Of a stretch of DNA of 64,000 nt, positions 11,352-22,721 are shown piece after piece. Source of the DNA: Erpobdella octoculata. Taxonomy: Eukaryota; Annelida; Clitellata; Hirudinida; Erpobdellidae. The first letter of the stretch is position 1. Every line of letters begins with the position of its first letter. Location of the stretch: the NCBI GenBank assembly GCA_963978895.1, contig OZ022246.1, positions 15,934,549 to 15,998,548 of the forward strand, read 5' to 3'. The notes below the pieces were generated by a model. The model saw nothing but the letters and a program-made list of their open reading frames with translations, was not told the origin of the DNA and ran no database searches. The position numbers and the translations under genes were made by a program.

Positions 11352-11481
11352 ACCCGTGACCTCCCTACCAATTATGTATGGAATATTAATATAATAGTAG
11401 ACCACGTCACTCACTCACTGATTCTGTCACGCTTACGTAATTAGTCGTATAGTAGTTATTAAATACAATTTTTTTTATAAT

Positions 11482-11686
<205 letters not shown>

Positions 11687-11811
11687 TGTTGTAAATGTCA
11701 CGTTCTATATAATGTCTTTCTTCCCTCCACGTCACTTCCTTCTTCTTCGTTGTTTAACCTTGCTCGCTTGTCGATGTTCGACAGCTACTTTGTTCGTTAA
11801 TAAATCTAACA
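11687..11811 (+). repeat. Copia 5' LTR
   Basis: 125 bp, TG...CA termini, short for a copia LTR. The first 65 bp match 15152-15216 with one difference (TTCTATAT versus TACTATAT). Confidence 0.85.
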
Positions 11812-11926
11812 GGTTATGAGCCCAGAACGCTTACACTCCGGGGATTAATTTTTGCGTTGATTACGAACTGAATTAAAAGTATTGCGATTAGTCGAGCGTT
11901 TTGAAGAAAGTTCCGAGTAATCCAAA

Positions 11927-12802
11927 ATGGCGACGTGGAAGGTCGAACCGCTTAACCGCGATAATTTCGATACCTGGCGTCTTCAAATAAAAGCCGTTCT
12001 CATAAAAAATGATGTTTGGGGTTACGTGAATGGAACAAAGAATTGCACAAGCGATAATGTCGAAGAATGGACAGAAATGGACTCCAAAGCAATGTCTGAC
12101 CTTGTACTTGCTATTAGTCCGTCGGAGTTAAAACAAATTAAAGGTTGCGATACATCTCGAAATATTTGGCTGAAACTTGATCAGATATACCAATCGAAAG
12201 GACCTGCCAGAAAAGCAACTCTTCTGAAACAGTTAATTCTGCATAAAATGGTTGAAGATGATGACATGAATGATCACGTAAGAACATTTTTTGACATTGT
12301 TGACAAACTAAATGAAATCGATCTAGAAGTTCCTGAAGATTTATTGGCAATAATTTTGCTCTATAGTATTCCAGAGAGTTTTGAGAGTTTTAGAATAGCT
12401 ATTGAATCTCGCGATGAATTACCGACTCTTGAAGCACTAAGAATTAAACTCTTAGAAGAATTTCAAGCAAGAAAAAGTCGATGTCAACTTCCGATTGCGA
12501 ATGCCCTAATAGCAAACAGAAAAACTTTTCAAAGAAAACCAGTTATTGCTAAAGAACCAGAACCTGAACAGTTCTTCAGATTCAGATGTCACCGATGTTC
12601 GAAAGTAGGTCATCGTGCAAGAGATTGTCGTTCTTCACCTCAGAAGAAATTAAAAATTGGAGGAAGGTCAAGCCATGTTCTTGAAAGATCTACTGAAACT
12701 GTTTTCCAAGCTGTATCGACCAAAACAACCTGGTGTTTAGATTCTGGTGCAACATCACTAATGTCCGTCACAGAAAAAGTTTTCTGCTATTTCAAAAATT
12801 GA
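11927..12802 (+). pseudogene. Copia Gag and start of protease
   Basis: 291-aa frame beginning MATWKVEPLNRDNFDTWRLQIKAVL, typical of copia Gag (UBN2/DUF4219 type). A zinc knuckle CHRCSKVGHRARDC lies near residues 223-236, and the protease active site DSGA in TTWCLDSGATSLMS near 275-285. The frame stops at 12802 inside the protease; a one-base change near 12795 separates it from the integrase frame that begins upstream of 12858. Confidence 0.88.
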
Positions 12803-12857
12803 CAGAAACTTTTGCTTAGCAAACGATTCTTCTACTCCAATTGCTGGAATAGGAACT

Positions 12858-14177
12858 GTGAAAATTGATGTCAACAACAATGGAAAAGATAGAAGGATCA
12901 TACTGAGCAATTCTCTTCATGTTCCTGGTCTTAGATCAAATTTAATGTCTGTTGGAAAAATATGCGACAATGGAAACAAAGTTGTATTTGAAAGAAATGC
13001 AGCATATGTTGTCTCAGAAACAGGGGAAGTAAAAACTGTAGCAACAAGACAGAATGGTCTATACTACGTGAAAGAGATAATTGACTCTGCAGCAGTTGTG
13101 AATGAAACGTCCAAGAATTTGATTCAAAAATGGCACGAACGTTTCGGTGATCTAAATCAACAGAATCTCAAAGAACTTATGAGAAACAATAAAGTTTTAG
13201 GTCTGAAATTTGATTATTCGTCAAATTTGCCATATTGTGAAACTTGTATTCGAAGCAAACAGACTCAAAAACCCTTTCCGAAGGAAGCTAGCAATCGATC
13301 TTCAGAATTACTTGAGCTTGTTTATTCTGATATCTGTGGTCCAATGCGTACTGAGTCGAATGGAAGAAAACTTTATTTTGCAACGTTAATTGATGATGCT
13401 TCACGTTGGAGTGCAGTTTACTTCTTGCGAAATAAAAGTGAAATTTTGAAAGTGTTCAGAGAATTTAGAAACTTTGTTGAATGTCAGTTGCAAAAACGTA
13501 TAAAAGCTTTAAGGACTGACAATGGCACTGAATATACTAGTAATGAATTCAAAAGTTACTTGAAAGAAAATGGAATACACCATCAGCTGACAGTTGAGTA
13601 CACTCCGCAACAAAATGGCGTAGCTGAACGAAGAAACCATACTCTTGTTGAAATGGCTAGGTGCATGATGCTGCAATCATGTCTTCCATCTTCATTCTGG
13701 GCTGAAGCAATAGATACCGCGAATTACATACGGAACCGATGTCCGTCCAGAAGTCTAAAAGGTGAAATTCCTGAAAAACTATGGTCTGGAAAGCGACCGA
13801 CTGTGTCTCATCTACGAACATTTGGTGTGAAAGCATTTGCCTTAAATAAAAAACCAGGCAAAGGGAAGTTTGATCCAAGATCACAGGAATACATTTTCAT
13901 TGGATACGATCAAGAATCAAAGGCCTATCGGCTTTGGTCTTCCGAGAAAAGGACAATCATCAAAAGTCGAAATGTTGTTTTCACCGATGATTTCAAATAT
14001 CAGCAAACGAGACAAAATGTTTTTGATTCTGACTTTGTTGAAACTGAAATTTGGAATTCTTCAAAGAAAACACAGTCACAACCTATTTTGAAAGAAGTGG
14101 ATGTTCCTAAAAAGGAAATGATCGATGAGATTGTAAAGTCAAGTCCAAAATCTCAAGAATGTCGGGTCAAGAATTGA
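12858..14177 (+). pseudogene. Copia protease end, GAG-pre-integrase and integrase
   Basis: 439-aa frame. It opens with the end of the protease (LHVPGLRSNLMSVGKI). The HHCC zinc-binding region follows: WHERFGDLNQQN and CETCIRSKQT. The DDE integrase core shows D in VYSDICGPM, D in LRTDNGTEY and E in QQNGVAERRNHT. The frame ends at 14177 in the linker before RT and is out of frame with it. Confidence 0.9.
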
Positions 14178-14356
14178 AAAGAACGAGAGGTCGACCAAGG
14201 TTACTGCGAGACGGAAGCAGGGGAAGACCTAAGAAGGTTTACAACTTCGTTCCTGAAGACGCTTACTAAAGAAATTACTTGTCTGGTTAACTCAAGTGAT
14301 CCAGTGACATTAACGAAGCATTAAACGGTTCAAATGCAGATGAATGGAAAAAGGCG

Positions 14357-15053
14357 ATGAAAACAGAATATGAAGCATTGCTAAAGAACAACACATGGAC
14401 TTTGGTTGATCGTCCTGTTGATGTTAAAACAGTGAAATCAAAGTGGATCTTCAAAACGAAAGTCAAAGCAGATGGATCCATTGAGCGAAGAAAAGTGAGA
14501 CTTGTTGCAAAAGGTTTTACGCAGAAGCCTGGAATTGATTTTAACGAAACTTTCTCTCCGGTCGTGAGATTGAATAGTTTACGTTTTATCATGGCCACTG
14601 CAGCTCAATTTGGACTGGAGGTTCATCAACTCGATGTAAAAACTGCTTTTCTCAATGGAGATTTAGAAGAAGAAATTTATTTGGAAATATCAGAAATGAT
14701 GCATGAATTCATGGAATCTAAGAATAAACCAGAACTTGAGTCACAACTGAGTTCAAAGGTCTGTCTTTTGAACAAAGCTCTTTATGGTTTGAAACAGTCA
14801 GGAAGGCAATGGTATAAGAAACTAGACAAACGGTTACATGAAATGGATATGAAATCATCCACAACAGATCCTTGTGTTTCACAACAGAACAAAACATATA
14901 GACATCCGTTACCACTTTATTCGAGAAGCTCTTGAAAATTGTGAAATTGAATTGGACTATGTTTCAACCGAATCGATGGTAGCAGATATTTTAACTAAGG
15001 GACTGTTCACTCCTAAGCAAAAACTTTGTGTTCAGCAATTAGATTTACTGTAA
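14357..15053 (+). pseudogene. Copia RT fragment joined to RNase H end
   Basis: RT motifs WIFKTKVKADG, KVRLVAKGFTQ, ETFSPVVR and QLDVKTAFLNGDL are present, then KALYGLKQSGRQWYKKLD. The YVDD catalytic box and most of RNase H are missing. The sequence jumps near 14890 into HIDIRYHFIREALEN and DYVSTESMVADILTKGL, the conserved end of copia RNase H, read in a different frame up to a stop near 15053. The element is dead. Confidence 0.88.
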
Positions 15054-15151
15054 TGATCTGTGAAGTCGAATGAAACTGAAATGTCTGATTAAAATGACAG
15101 AATGCATGTATGATCTTGTTTATTAGGATTATATATGATCGTGAGGGGAAG

Positions 15152-15216
15152 TGTTGTAAATGTCACGTACTATATAATGTCTTTCTTCCCTCCACGTCAC
15201 TTCCTTCTTCTTCGTT
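15152..15216 (+). repeat. Copia 3' LTR, truncated
   Basis: First 65 bp of the LTR, then ATATATCATTG and AT repeat. Loss of the rest may reflect slippage or repair in the adjoining microsatellite. Confidence 0.8.
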
Positions 15217-15225
15217 ATATATCAT

Positions 15226-15560
<335 letters not shown>

Positions 15561-15719
15561 CATTATGTATGTTTATTCATAACACGTATTAAAATATATG
15601 TACATACACATAACACATGAGAATATATACGCATTACTAATACTGTGTGCATGATATATAATGTTTCATATATATTAATTTTACAAACAACTGGAGACTA
15701 TAATCACATTTACAACAAT
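15561..15719. other. Unassigned AT-rich spacer
   Basis: No coding potential or repeat structure recognised. It contains scattered ATATATAC and ACACATAACACATG stretches. Confidence 0.5.
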
Positions 15720-16690
15720 TTATTACCTTCATCAATTTTACGCTTTTTCAGCACACCTGTGAAATAAGTTTATTAATGTTATCTCCATTTACACAATAGC
15801 ATGAAAATTTACTAAAAACGTCATTTAATTCTCCATCGATCGCTCTTTCTACAACCATTGCAAATAGCTGCTGCTGAATTTTTGCTGACAAAAATGTATC
15901 CATCAAAACCTTTTTCAATTAAATTTCTTTAAATATTTTCCATCAATGAATACAGTAGGCAAAATAAATTTGACTTGGTTTTGTGAGTCCACCTCTGTCG
16001 ATGAAATTTAAAAATGAATCTGGGCCTTCATGGAATGTAGGTAAATGATTACGATCTGCTAACATTTCTTGAGAACTGTAGCATTTGTTAATGTTGACAA
16101 TAGAGCTTGCTGTTGCTCCACTCACATAATAAATTATTGTCTTATGATCCTTTCAAGGCATGTGTGAAACCTCTAAAATTGAAACAATTTCATCAGCAAA
16201 ATAATTTGAATATTCACGGACTGACTATCTAGATGTAAATCCTCCATTGAAAGTTTAGAAAATTTAAAAATGACACTTCACAAATTTTTTGGTGATTTTG
16301 TAAAACCTTTTGTGTTGAAATGTAGCAATTTGCTCCAGACATCTGTCGCAAACATCCAAATATTGACTAAATATCGTCTGATTGCAGATGACCATGCAAG
16401 ACATAGTAACTATGCCATTGTTGAATTGCTTATCATTTAATAAATATATGGAACATCATACAACTGTTTGACAAGTGTGCTTCATTGCTAAGAAAGTTTC
16501 TTTAGTCAAACCAGGTTTTTTCGATGCCTCCCAATCTGTATGAAGCTTATGAAATTCCTCCAGGAAGTCTAATCTCCAGTCCCTTGTAGACGATACTGGG
16601 TCCATATAACATCTATTTTTTCTTTTCCATTGTGGCTGTTTTTTACGTTGAAGACATTACATAAATTTACTATCACACCTAGAAATTTGA
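15720..16690 (-). pseudogene. P-element/THAP9-like transposase C-terminal remnant
   Basis: On the minus strand, several short broken frames read like the C-terminal half of P-element/THAP9-type transposases. RLDFLEEFHKLHTDWEASKK followed by PGLTKETFLAMKHTC lies near 16595-16460. SGATASSIVNINKCYSSQEM, then GPDSFLNFIDRGGLTKPSQ, lies near 16125-15975. The family usually has a W/GLT.ET block and a later FI.RGGL.YPS block. Stops and frameshifts are frequent and no termini were found. Fairly confident of the family from motif order only. Confidence 0.5.
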
Positions 16691-16879
16691 TTGTGTTAAT
16701 CCATGATTTCTTCTTTAGCTGATCACCTTTGAAATGCCCAAAAGCAGGACTTATCTACGCCGGTGTCTCGGCATCGGTCGATTCGCCGCGATGCTTTTGA
16801 AGCAGGAGATTTCGGCATTGGCAATTTCAGCCGATGGAGCGCTGGGCTGAGACGTTTTTATCGCCGTCCTGATTTTTAG
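16691..16879. other. Unassigned spacer with GC-richer patch
   Basis: A short patch near 16757-16855 (CGCCGGTGTCTCGG, TCGATTCGCCGCG) is clearly richer in G and C than its surroundings. It may be a small relic insertion. No frame of interest. Confidence 0.4.
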
Positions 16880-19800
16880 AACAAAAATTTAAAAAATACA
16901 ATTACAATTAAATGGTTTACAAACCTATATTGTATTAACATATTATTTTTAACATATTAATTTAACTCTAATTAATTTTAATTTTAAATTTAAGTAATTT
17001 CAATTAATTATAATTTTAATTAATTTTAATTAGTTTTAATTTTAATGAATTTAATGAATTTTAATTTTAGTTAATTTTAATCAGTTTTAATTACTTTTAA
17101 TTATTTTTAATTACCTATAATTAATTTTAATTAGTTTCAATTAGTTTAAAATAGTTTTAATTAATTTTAAGTAGTTTTAGTTATTCTTAATTGATTTTAA
17201 TTAATTTCATTAAGTCCAAGTGAGTTTTAATTAAGGCGAATTAATTTTATTTAGTTCTAAATACATTTAATTAGTTTTAGTTAATTCTAATTAGTTTCAA
17301 TTAATTGTAATTACTTTTAATTAATTGTAATTACTTTTAATAAGTTTTAGTTCATTTTAATAAGATTAGTTAGTTCTAAACAATTATAAGTAATTGCAAA
17401 TAATTATAACTAGTTATAATTAATTATATTTAATTATAATTAATTATAATTAAGTTTGATTAATTTTAATTAAGTTTGATTAATTATAATTAATTCAAAT
17501 TAATTAAAACTAATTTTAGTAATTTTTGTTAATTATAATTTATTCTAATTAATTCTAATAAATTTTAATTAATTTAAATTAATTTTAGTTAATGTTAGTT
17601 AGTTTTAGTTGATGTTAATTAGTTTTAGTTAATTTTAATTAATCTCAGTTAATTCTAATTAATTTTAATTAATTTTAATTAGTTTTAAATATTTTAATTA
17701 GTTCTAATTAATGTTAATTAAGTTCAATTAAGTTCAATTAATTTTAATTAAGTTCAATTGATTTTAGTTAATTTTTAATTAATTTTATATAATTTTAATT
17801 AATTTCAATTAATTATACTTAATTATGATTAATTTTAATTATTTATAACTAATTTTAATTAATTTTATTAGTTTTAAATAATTTTAATTAATTTTAACTA
17901 ATTCTAATTAATTTCAATTAACTCTAACTAATTTCTGTTTCTTTTAATTAGTTTTAATTAACTTTAATTAATTTTAATTATTCTTACTTAACTCTAATTA
18001 ATTTGATGTAATTTCAATTAATTCCAATTAGTTTTAACTAATTCGAAATAATTCCAACTAATTTTAATTAATTTCAATTTATTTTTAATTGATGTTAATT
18101 AATTCCAATTAGCTTTTTAATTAATTTAGTTATTTTTAATTAGTTTTTAGTTAATTTAATTAGTCTTTAGATAGTTTTAACTAATTTTAATTGGTTTTTT
18201 AGATAGTTTTAATTAATTTTAATTCACTTTAAATAAAATTTATTCACTTTTATTAGTTTTAATCAATTACAATCAATTTTATTTAACTTTAATTGAATTC
18301 AATTAATTTTAATTAATTTTAATTAATTTTAATTGCTTTTAGTTAATTTTAATTAGTTTTAATTAATTTTAATTAGTTTCAATTAATTTTAATTAATTTT
18401 AATTAATTTTAATTAATTTTAATTAACTTTAATTAATTATAATTTATTGCAATTTACTTTAATTAATTTTAATTAATTTTAATTAGTTTTAATTAATTTT
18501 AATTAATTTTAATTAATTTTAATTTATTTTAATTAATCTTAATTTATTTTAATTAATTTTAATTAATTTTAATTAATTCTAATTAATTTTAATTAATTCT
18601 AATTAATTTTAATTAATTTCATTAGTTTTAATTAATTCTAAGTAACTTTACTTAATTCTAATTAATTCTAATTACTTTCAATTAGTTTCAATTAGTTGTA
18701 CTTAATTTTAATTAATTACAATTAACTCCAATTAATTCCAATAAGCTTTTACTAATTCCAATTAACTCCTTTAGCTATTCCTAATTAAACTTAATTGATT
18801 TAAATTAATTTAAATTAACTTTAATTGATTTTAATCATCTTTAACTAATTTTAATCAATTTTAACTACTTCTAATTAATTTTAATTGATTTTATTTGATT
18901 TTAACTGATTCTAATTAATGTTGAATAATTTTTATTGATTTAATCATCTTTAACTAATTCTAATAAATTTTAACAAAATCTATTTAATTTTAATTAATTT
19001 TAACTGATTCTAATTAATGTAGAATAGTTTAAAATAATTTTTATTACTTTTAATTAATAACATAACATAACATAAATTATTACAAGGCGCAGACAAAGCC
19101 TATATGCCCCAACAGTACAAAAATAAATTTAATAAATTAAAAAATGAAAGTACATAAATTGTCATTTACTAAAAATGTTAATTATTGTTAATTAATTTTA
19201 ATAAATTTCAATTGACTTTAAATAATTTTAATTAGTTTTAATTAATTTTAAATAGTTTCAATAACTTCCAAATAATTCCAATTAATTTTAAATAACTTAA
19301 ATTAGTTCTTGTTAGTTATAATTAGTTATAATTAGTTTTAATAATTTTAAATTAATTCAAATTAATTATAATGAATTTAAATTACTTTAAATTTCTTTAA
19401 ATTAGTTTTAACTAAGTTTAATTAATTTTAATTAATTTAGTTATTTTCTATTAATTTTATTTACTTTAATTAATATTAGTTAATTCCAATTATTTTCAAT
19501 TAATTCCAATTAATAATAATTAATTTCAATTCATTCCAATTAATTTTAATAAATTCTAATTAATTTTAGTTGATTCTAACTGATTTTAATTGATTTTAAT
19601 TATTTTTAATTATTTTTAATTATTTTCAATTATTTTAATTACTTTTATTTAGTTTTACATAATTTTAATAAACCTCAATTTATTTCAAATTATTTCAATT
19701 TACTTTAATAAGTTTTATTTGATTTTAATTAACTTCACTTAATTCTAATCAATTTAACTAAATCTAATCAATTTTAATTATTTTCAATTAATTTTTATTA

Positions 19801-20755
19801 ATTTTAATTAATTTCAACTAATTTTAACTGATTCTAGTTAATGTTGAATAATTTCAAGTAGTTTTAACTAATTTTAATTAATAACATAACATAGTTTATT
19901 ACAAGGCGCAGGCAAAGCCTATTTACTCCAACAGCAAACAAATTTCATAAAAACAATAAATTAAAGCACATAAATTTTCATTAACAAAAATGTTAATTAA
20001 TGCTATTTAATTTAATTTAATTTCAATTAACGTTAAATTTTTTTAATTAGTTATAATTAATTTTAAATAGTTTCAATAACTTCCAAGTAATTCTAATTAA
20101 TTTTATTTAGTTTTATTAATTTTTATTTAATTTCAATTATTTCCAATTAATTCTAATCAATTTTAATTAATTTTAACTAGTTTCAACTAATGATAATTAA
20201 TTTTATTTATTTTTAATTATTTTTACTTAATTTTAATCAACTGTAATCAATTTCAATTAATTTTAATTAATTTCTATTAATTTTAAATAATTTTAATTAA
20301 TCTGAATTAATTCTAATCAATGTTTATTAATATTAATTAATCTTAACTAATTTTTATTAATTTTTATTAATTTTTATTAATTTTTATTAATTTTTATAAA
20401 CTTTTATTAATTTTAAATAATTTTAAATAATTTTAATAATTTTAATTAATTTTACCTAATTTTAATTAATTCTTGCTAATTCTAATTGACTTTAACTAAT
20501 TCTATTTAACTTTAACTAATTTAAATTATTTCTAATTTATTTTAACTAATTCTAACTAATTCTAATTAATTCTAACTAATTCTAATTGTTTCAAAATAAT
20601 TTTTACTAATCCTAATTAATTTTAATTAGTTTCAATTAGTTTTAATTAATTTTAACTAATTCTCATTAATTTAATCAACTTTAACTAATGTTAATTAACT
20701 TTAATCTAACTTAACTAATTTTAATTAATTTTAATTTTTGTTAATTTTAATTTTA
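16880..20755. repeat. Degenerate decamer array (TTTTAATTAA)n, about 3.9 kb
   Basis: Nearly the whole stretch is built of approximate TTTTAATTAA units, with single-base changes and small indels. The purest part is about 18300-18600. There are no open frames. Two non-repeat islands of about 120 bp occur at 19060-19180 and 19885-19995. They share AACATAACAT, TTACAAGGCGCAG.CAAAGCCTAT and CATAAATT.TCATT, which shows an older unit of about 825 bp. Period-10 A/T tracts predict strongly curved DNA. Confidence 0.9.
19060..19996. repeat. Higher-order repeat marker inside decamer array
   Basis: Two copies of one 120-bp island (19060-19180 and 19885-19996), spaced about 825 bp apart and separated by decamer repeat. 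This indicates that segments of the array were duplicated as larger blocks. Confidence 0.75.
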
Positions 20756-21342
20756 ACATAATAATCAATAATTCAATCAATCAACCAACATAACAATCAC
20801 TAAATCAAGCAATGCGTTAATTTATATAGCGCTTTTACGTGTTTATGTGTGTGCATGTGATAGAGATTTTTTGATTTCTAAGTTTAGTAACTGTTAATTT
20901 ATCAACTAGGAAGTTGCTAAATAAACACGATTAAAAGTAAGACAAGGTCTTCAAGTGCGTGTTTGTGTGTGTGCGTGGTGTCACAACTTTGTCCCCAAGG
21001 CGTCTCCGAGAAAGTGTCGTTGCGACCAGGTTCTTTAAAATTTATTTGTTTAGTCATCAGACCACCGTCGACAGAGGCGTACTGGAGTTAATCGAAGTAG
21101 GGGCTGGATGGAAATAATTATTGCCCGAATGCTGGAGGTGTTTAAAAAATAGGGTATAAATAAACATGGGCGTTATAATAAATCATCTCTTTATCATATC
21201 TATTTCGTTTGCATATTAAAAAAACTTCAATAGTAACGAAACTTTTTTATTAAAACATTAAAAAAATATTGTTTTCTGGATTTCTTGGAAGCAAAAATGT
21301 CAATATTTGGTCAGTATTTGTACCGACAGACATGTTAGAATA
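20756..21342. other. Unassigned non-coding sequence
   Basis: A short AATCAATCAATCAACC-like run starts the stretch, followed by TG-rich TGTGTGTGCATGTG (20848) and GTGTTTGTGTGTGTGCG (20960). No convincing frame, RNA or terminus was recognised. Confidence 0.4.
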
Positions 21343-21510
21343 CTAGCGGGGGCACCCGGCGTTGCCCGGGGTTTTTAAAGGTTTACCTAATGCGTTTCTT
21401 TTTCGCTCCCGTTTCCTTCCCGCTTGCGCTCCCGCTCCCGGTCGTTATCCGTTCCCTGTCGCTTTCCCGCTCATTTTTTCGCTCTAGTTCCCCCCACTAG
21501 ATCCGATTCT

Positions 21511-22012
21511 ACATACATACATACATACATACATACATACATACATACATACATACATACATACATACATACATACATACATACATACATACATACATAC
21601 ATACATACATACATACATACATACATACATACATACATACATACATACATACATACATACATACATACATACATACATACATACATACATACAAACATAC
21701 ATACATACATACATACATACATACATACATACATACATACATACATACATACATACATACATACATACATACATACATACATACATACATACATACATAC
21801 ATACATACATACATACATACATACATACATACACACATAGATACATACAAACATACATACATACATACATACATACATACATACATACATACATACATAC
21901 ATACATACATACATACATACATACATACATACACACATAGATACATACAAACATACATACATACATACATACATACATACATACATACATACATACATAG
22001 ATACATACACAC
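21511..22012 (+). repeat. (ACAT)n microsatellite
   Basis: About 500 bp of ACAT repeat with a repeated interruption ACACACATAGATACATACAA at about 21830 and 21930, again showing block duplication. All reading frames are open (TYIH on plus, MYVC on minus), giving long spurious ORFs. Confidence 0.98.
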
Positions 22013-22094
22013 TCCCGCTCCCGGTCGTTATCCGTTCCCTGTCGCTTACCCGCTCATTCTTTCGCTCTCAGTTCCCCCCCCCTAGATCCGATTC

Positions 22095-22126
22095 TACATA
22101 CATACATACATACATACATACATACA

Positions 22127-22160
<34 letters not shown>

Positions 22161-22165
22161 CATAC
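22095..22165 (+). repeat. (ACAT)n microsatellite
   Basis: Short ACAT run following GATCCGATTCT, ending TATATACATACA where a 5'-truncated RLE element (A0) begins. Confidence 0.95.
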
Positions 22166-22546
22166 AAAAGAAGATTTTCCAAATTTAGAAGCCGCTCTCT
22201 CCGCTCCGCAAGAATAGAATTGCTTCGTCTTTGTTTATGTGGCGATATTAAGTACCGCTACGAAAGCGAAGCCGTTATGTCGTCGAAGGTTTTCTCACTT
22301 GAATAGTCTGAATTTCTTTAACGTCGCGAGTTTATTTACATGATAAATATCTGCCACGATGCAAGGAATGATAGAAATTCGATGTCGGAAAAGAACAAAG
22401 ACATTTTCTGCCGGAGGACGTTCGTCGGTCGAACGTGGCTCGCCCCCCTTAGAACGTCAAGAAATTAAAGAGCCGAAACGTTTGCTCGAGGGGGGGTTTT
22501 CTTCTGATGACCTCTACAGAAAAGCTCTTCAGGAGTGCACACACAT
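22166..22546 (+). mobile_element. RLE non-LTR element A0, 3' UTR only
   Basis: Almost identical to the end of copy A (26066-26440): AAAAGAAGATTTTCCAAATT through GAGTGCACACACAT. It is a severely 5'-truncated insertion in (ACAT)n. Only the last ORF codons and the 3' UTR remain. The next copy starts directly after ACACACAT. Confidence 0.88.
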
Positions 22547-22559
22547 TTAGAGGCGTTAG

Positions 22560-22685
22560 CCATTTGACCCCCGGGAAAGACCGGGTGACTCTCGGGAAAG
22601 ACCTTGTGGCAACTGGGAAAGACCGGTGACACCGTGGAAAGACCGGTGACACCGTGGAAAGACAGGTGGCAACTCGGAAAGACGA
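22560..22685 (+). repeat. 20-bp minisatellite in 5' UTR of copy A
   Basis: About six units of GGGAAAGACCGGTGACACCG with variations. Two adjacent units are identical. Seen only in this copy because the others are 5'-truncated or decayed here. Confidence 0.85.
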
Positions 22686-22693
22686 GTATTACG

Positions 22694-22721
22694 GGTATCC
22701 TGGCCCAGCTTAGCCGGGATA
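22694..22721 (+). other. Strong hairpin just before the RLE element ORF
   Basis: GTATCC...GGATAC stem with an inner GGC/GCC pairing. It overlaps the last in-frame stop (22711-22713) before the ORF opens. R2 elements are known to carry an HDV-like ribozyme at the 5' end, but I could not build that fold here, so this is reported only as a hairpin. Confidence 0.5.

Larger units (their letters stand above)
10005..11367. mobile_element. Non-autonomous hAT-like DNA transposon (1,363 bp)
   Basis: Ends TAGGGATGTCACGGGTA and TACCCGTGACCTCCCTA are inverted repeats with one mismatch. Flanks carry an exact 8-bp duplication CCAATTAT (9997-10004 and 11368-11375). Eight-base duplications and CA/TA-GGG termini are usual for hAT elements. 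There is no transposase frame. Both ends carry TTCGGG-rich tracts, and the centre holds a repeated block of about 150 bp (10401-10550, 10851-11000, partial at 10614-10680). Confidence 0.85.
11687..15216 (+). mobile_element. Ty1/copia retrotransposon, deleted and 3'-truncated
   Basis: 5' LTR 11687-11811 (TGTTGTAAATGTCACG...ATCTAACA) is followed by GGTTATGAGCCCAG, a primer-binding site of the half-initiator-tRNA kind used by many copia elements. The 3' LTR copy begins at 15152 after GTGAGGGGAAG and is cut at 15216 by AT repeat. Between them lie gag, protease, integrase, part of RT and the end of RNase H, with several frame breaks. The order protease-integrase-RT-RNase H is diagnostic of copia. 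Confidence 0.92.
21343..22165 (-). mobile_element. Non-autonomous Helitron, 3' end, with internal (ACAT)n
   Basis: Read on the minus strand the unit ends with hairpin CCCGGGCAACGCCGGG, a short spacer and CTAG at 21346-21343, followed by a host T: the Helitron 3' signature. Inside are GC-rich CGCTCCCG blocks, twice leading through GATCCGATTCTACATACAT into (ACAT)n. The duplicate block at 22015-22096 shows an internal tandem duplication. No Rep/helicase gene. Its other end was not found; the RLE element array lies next to it. Confidence 0.7.
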
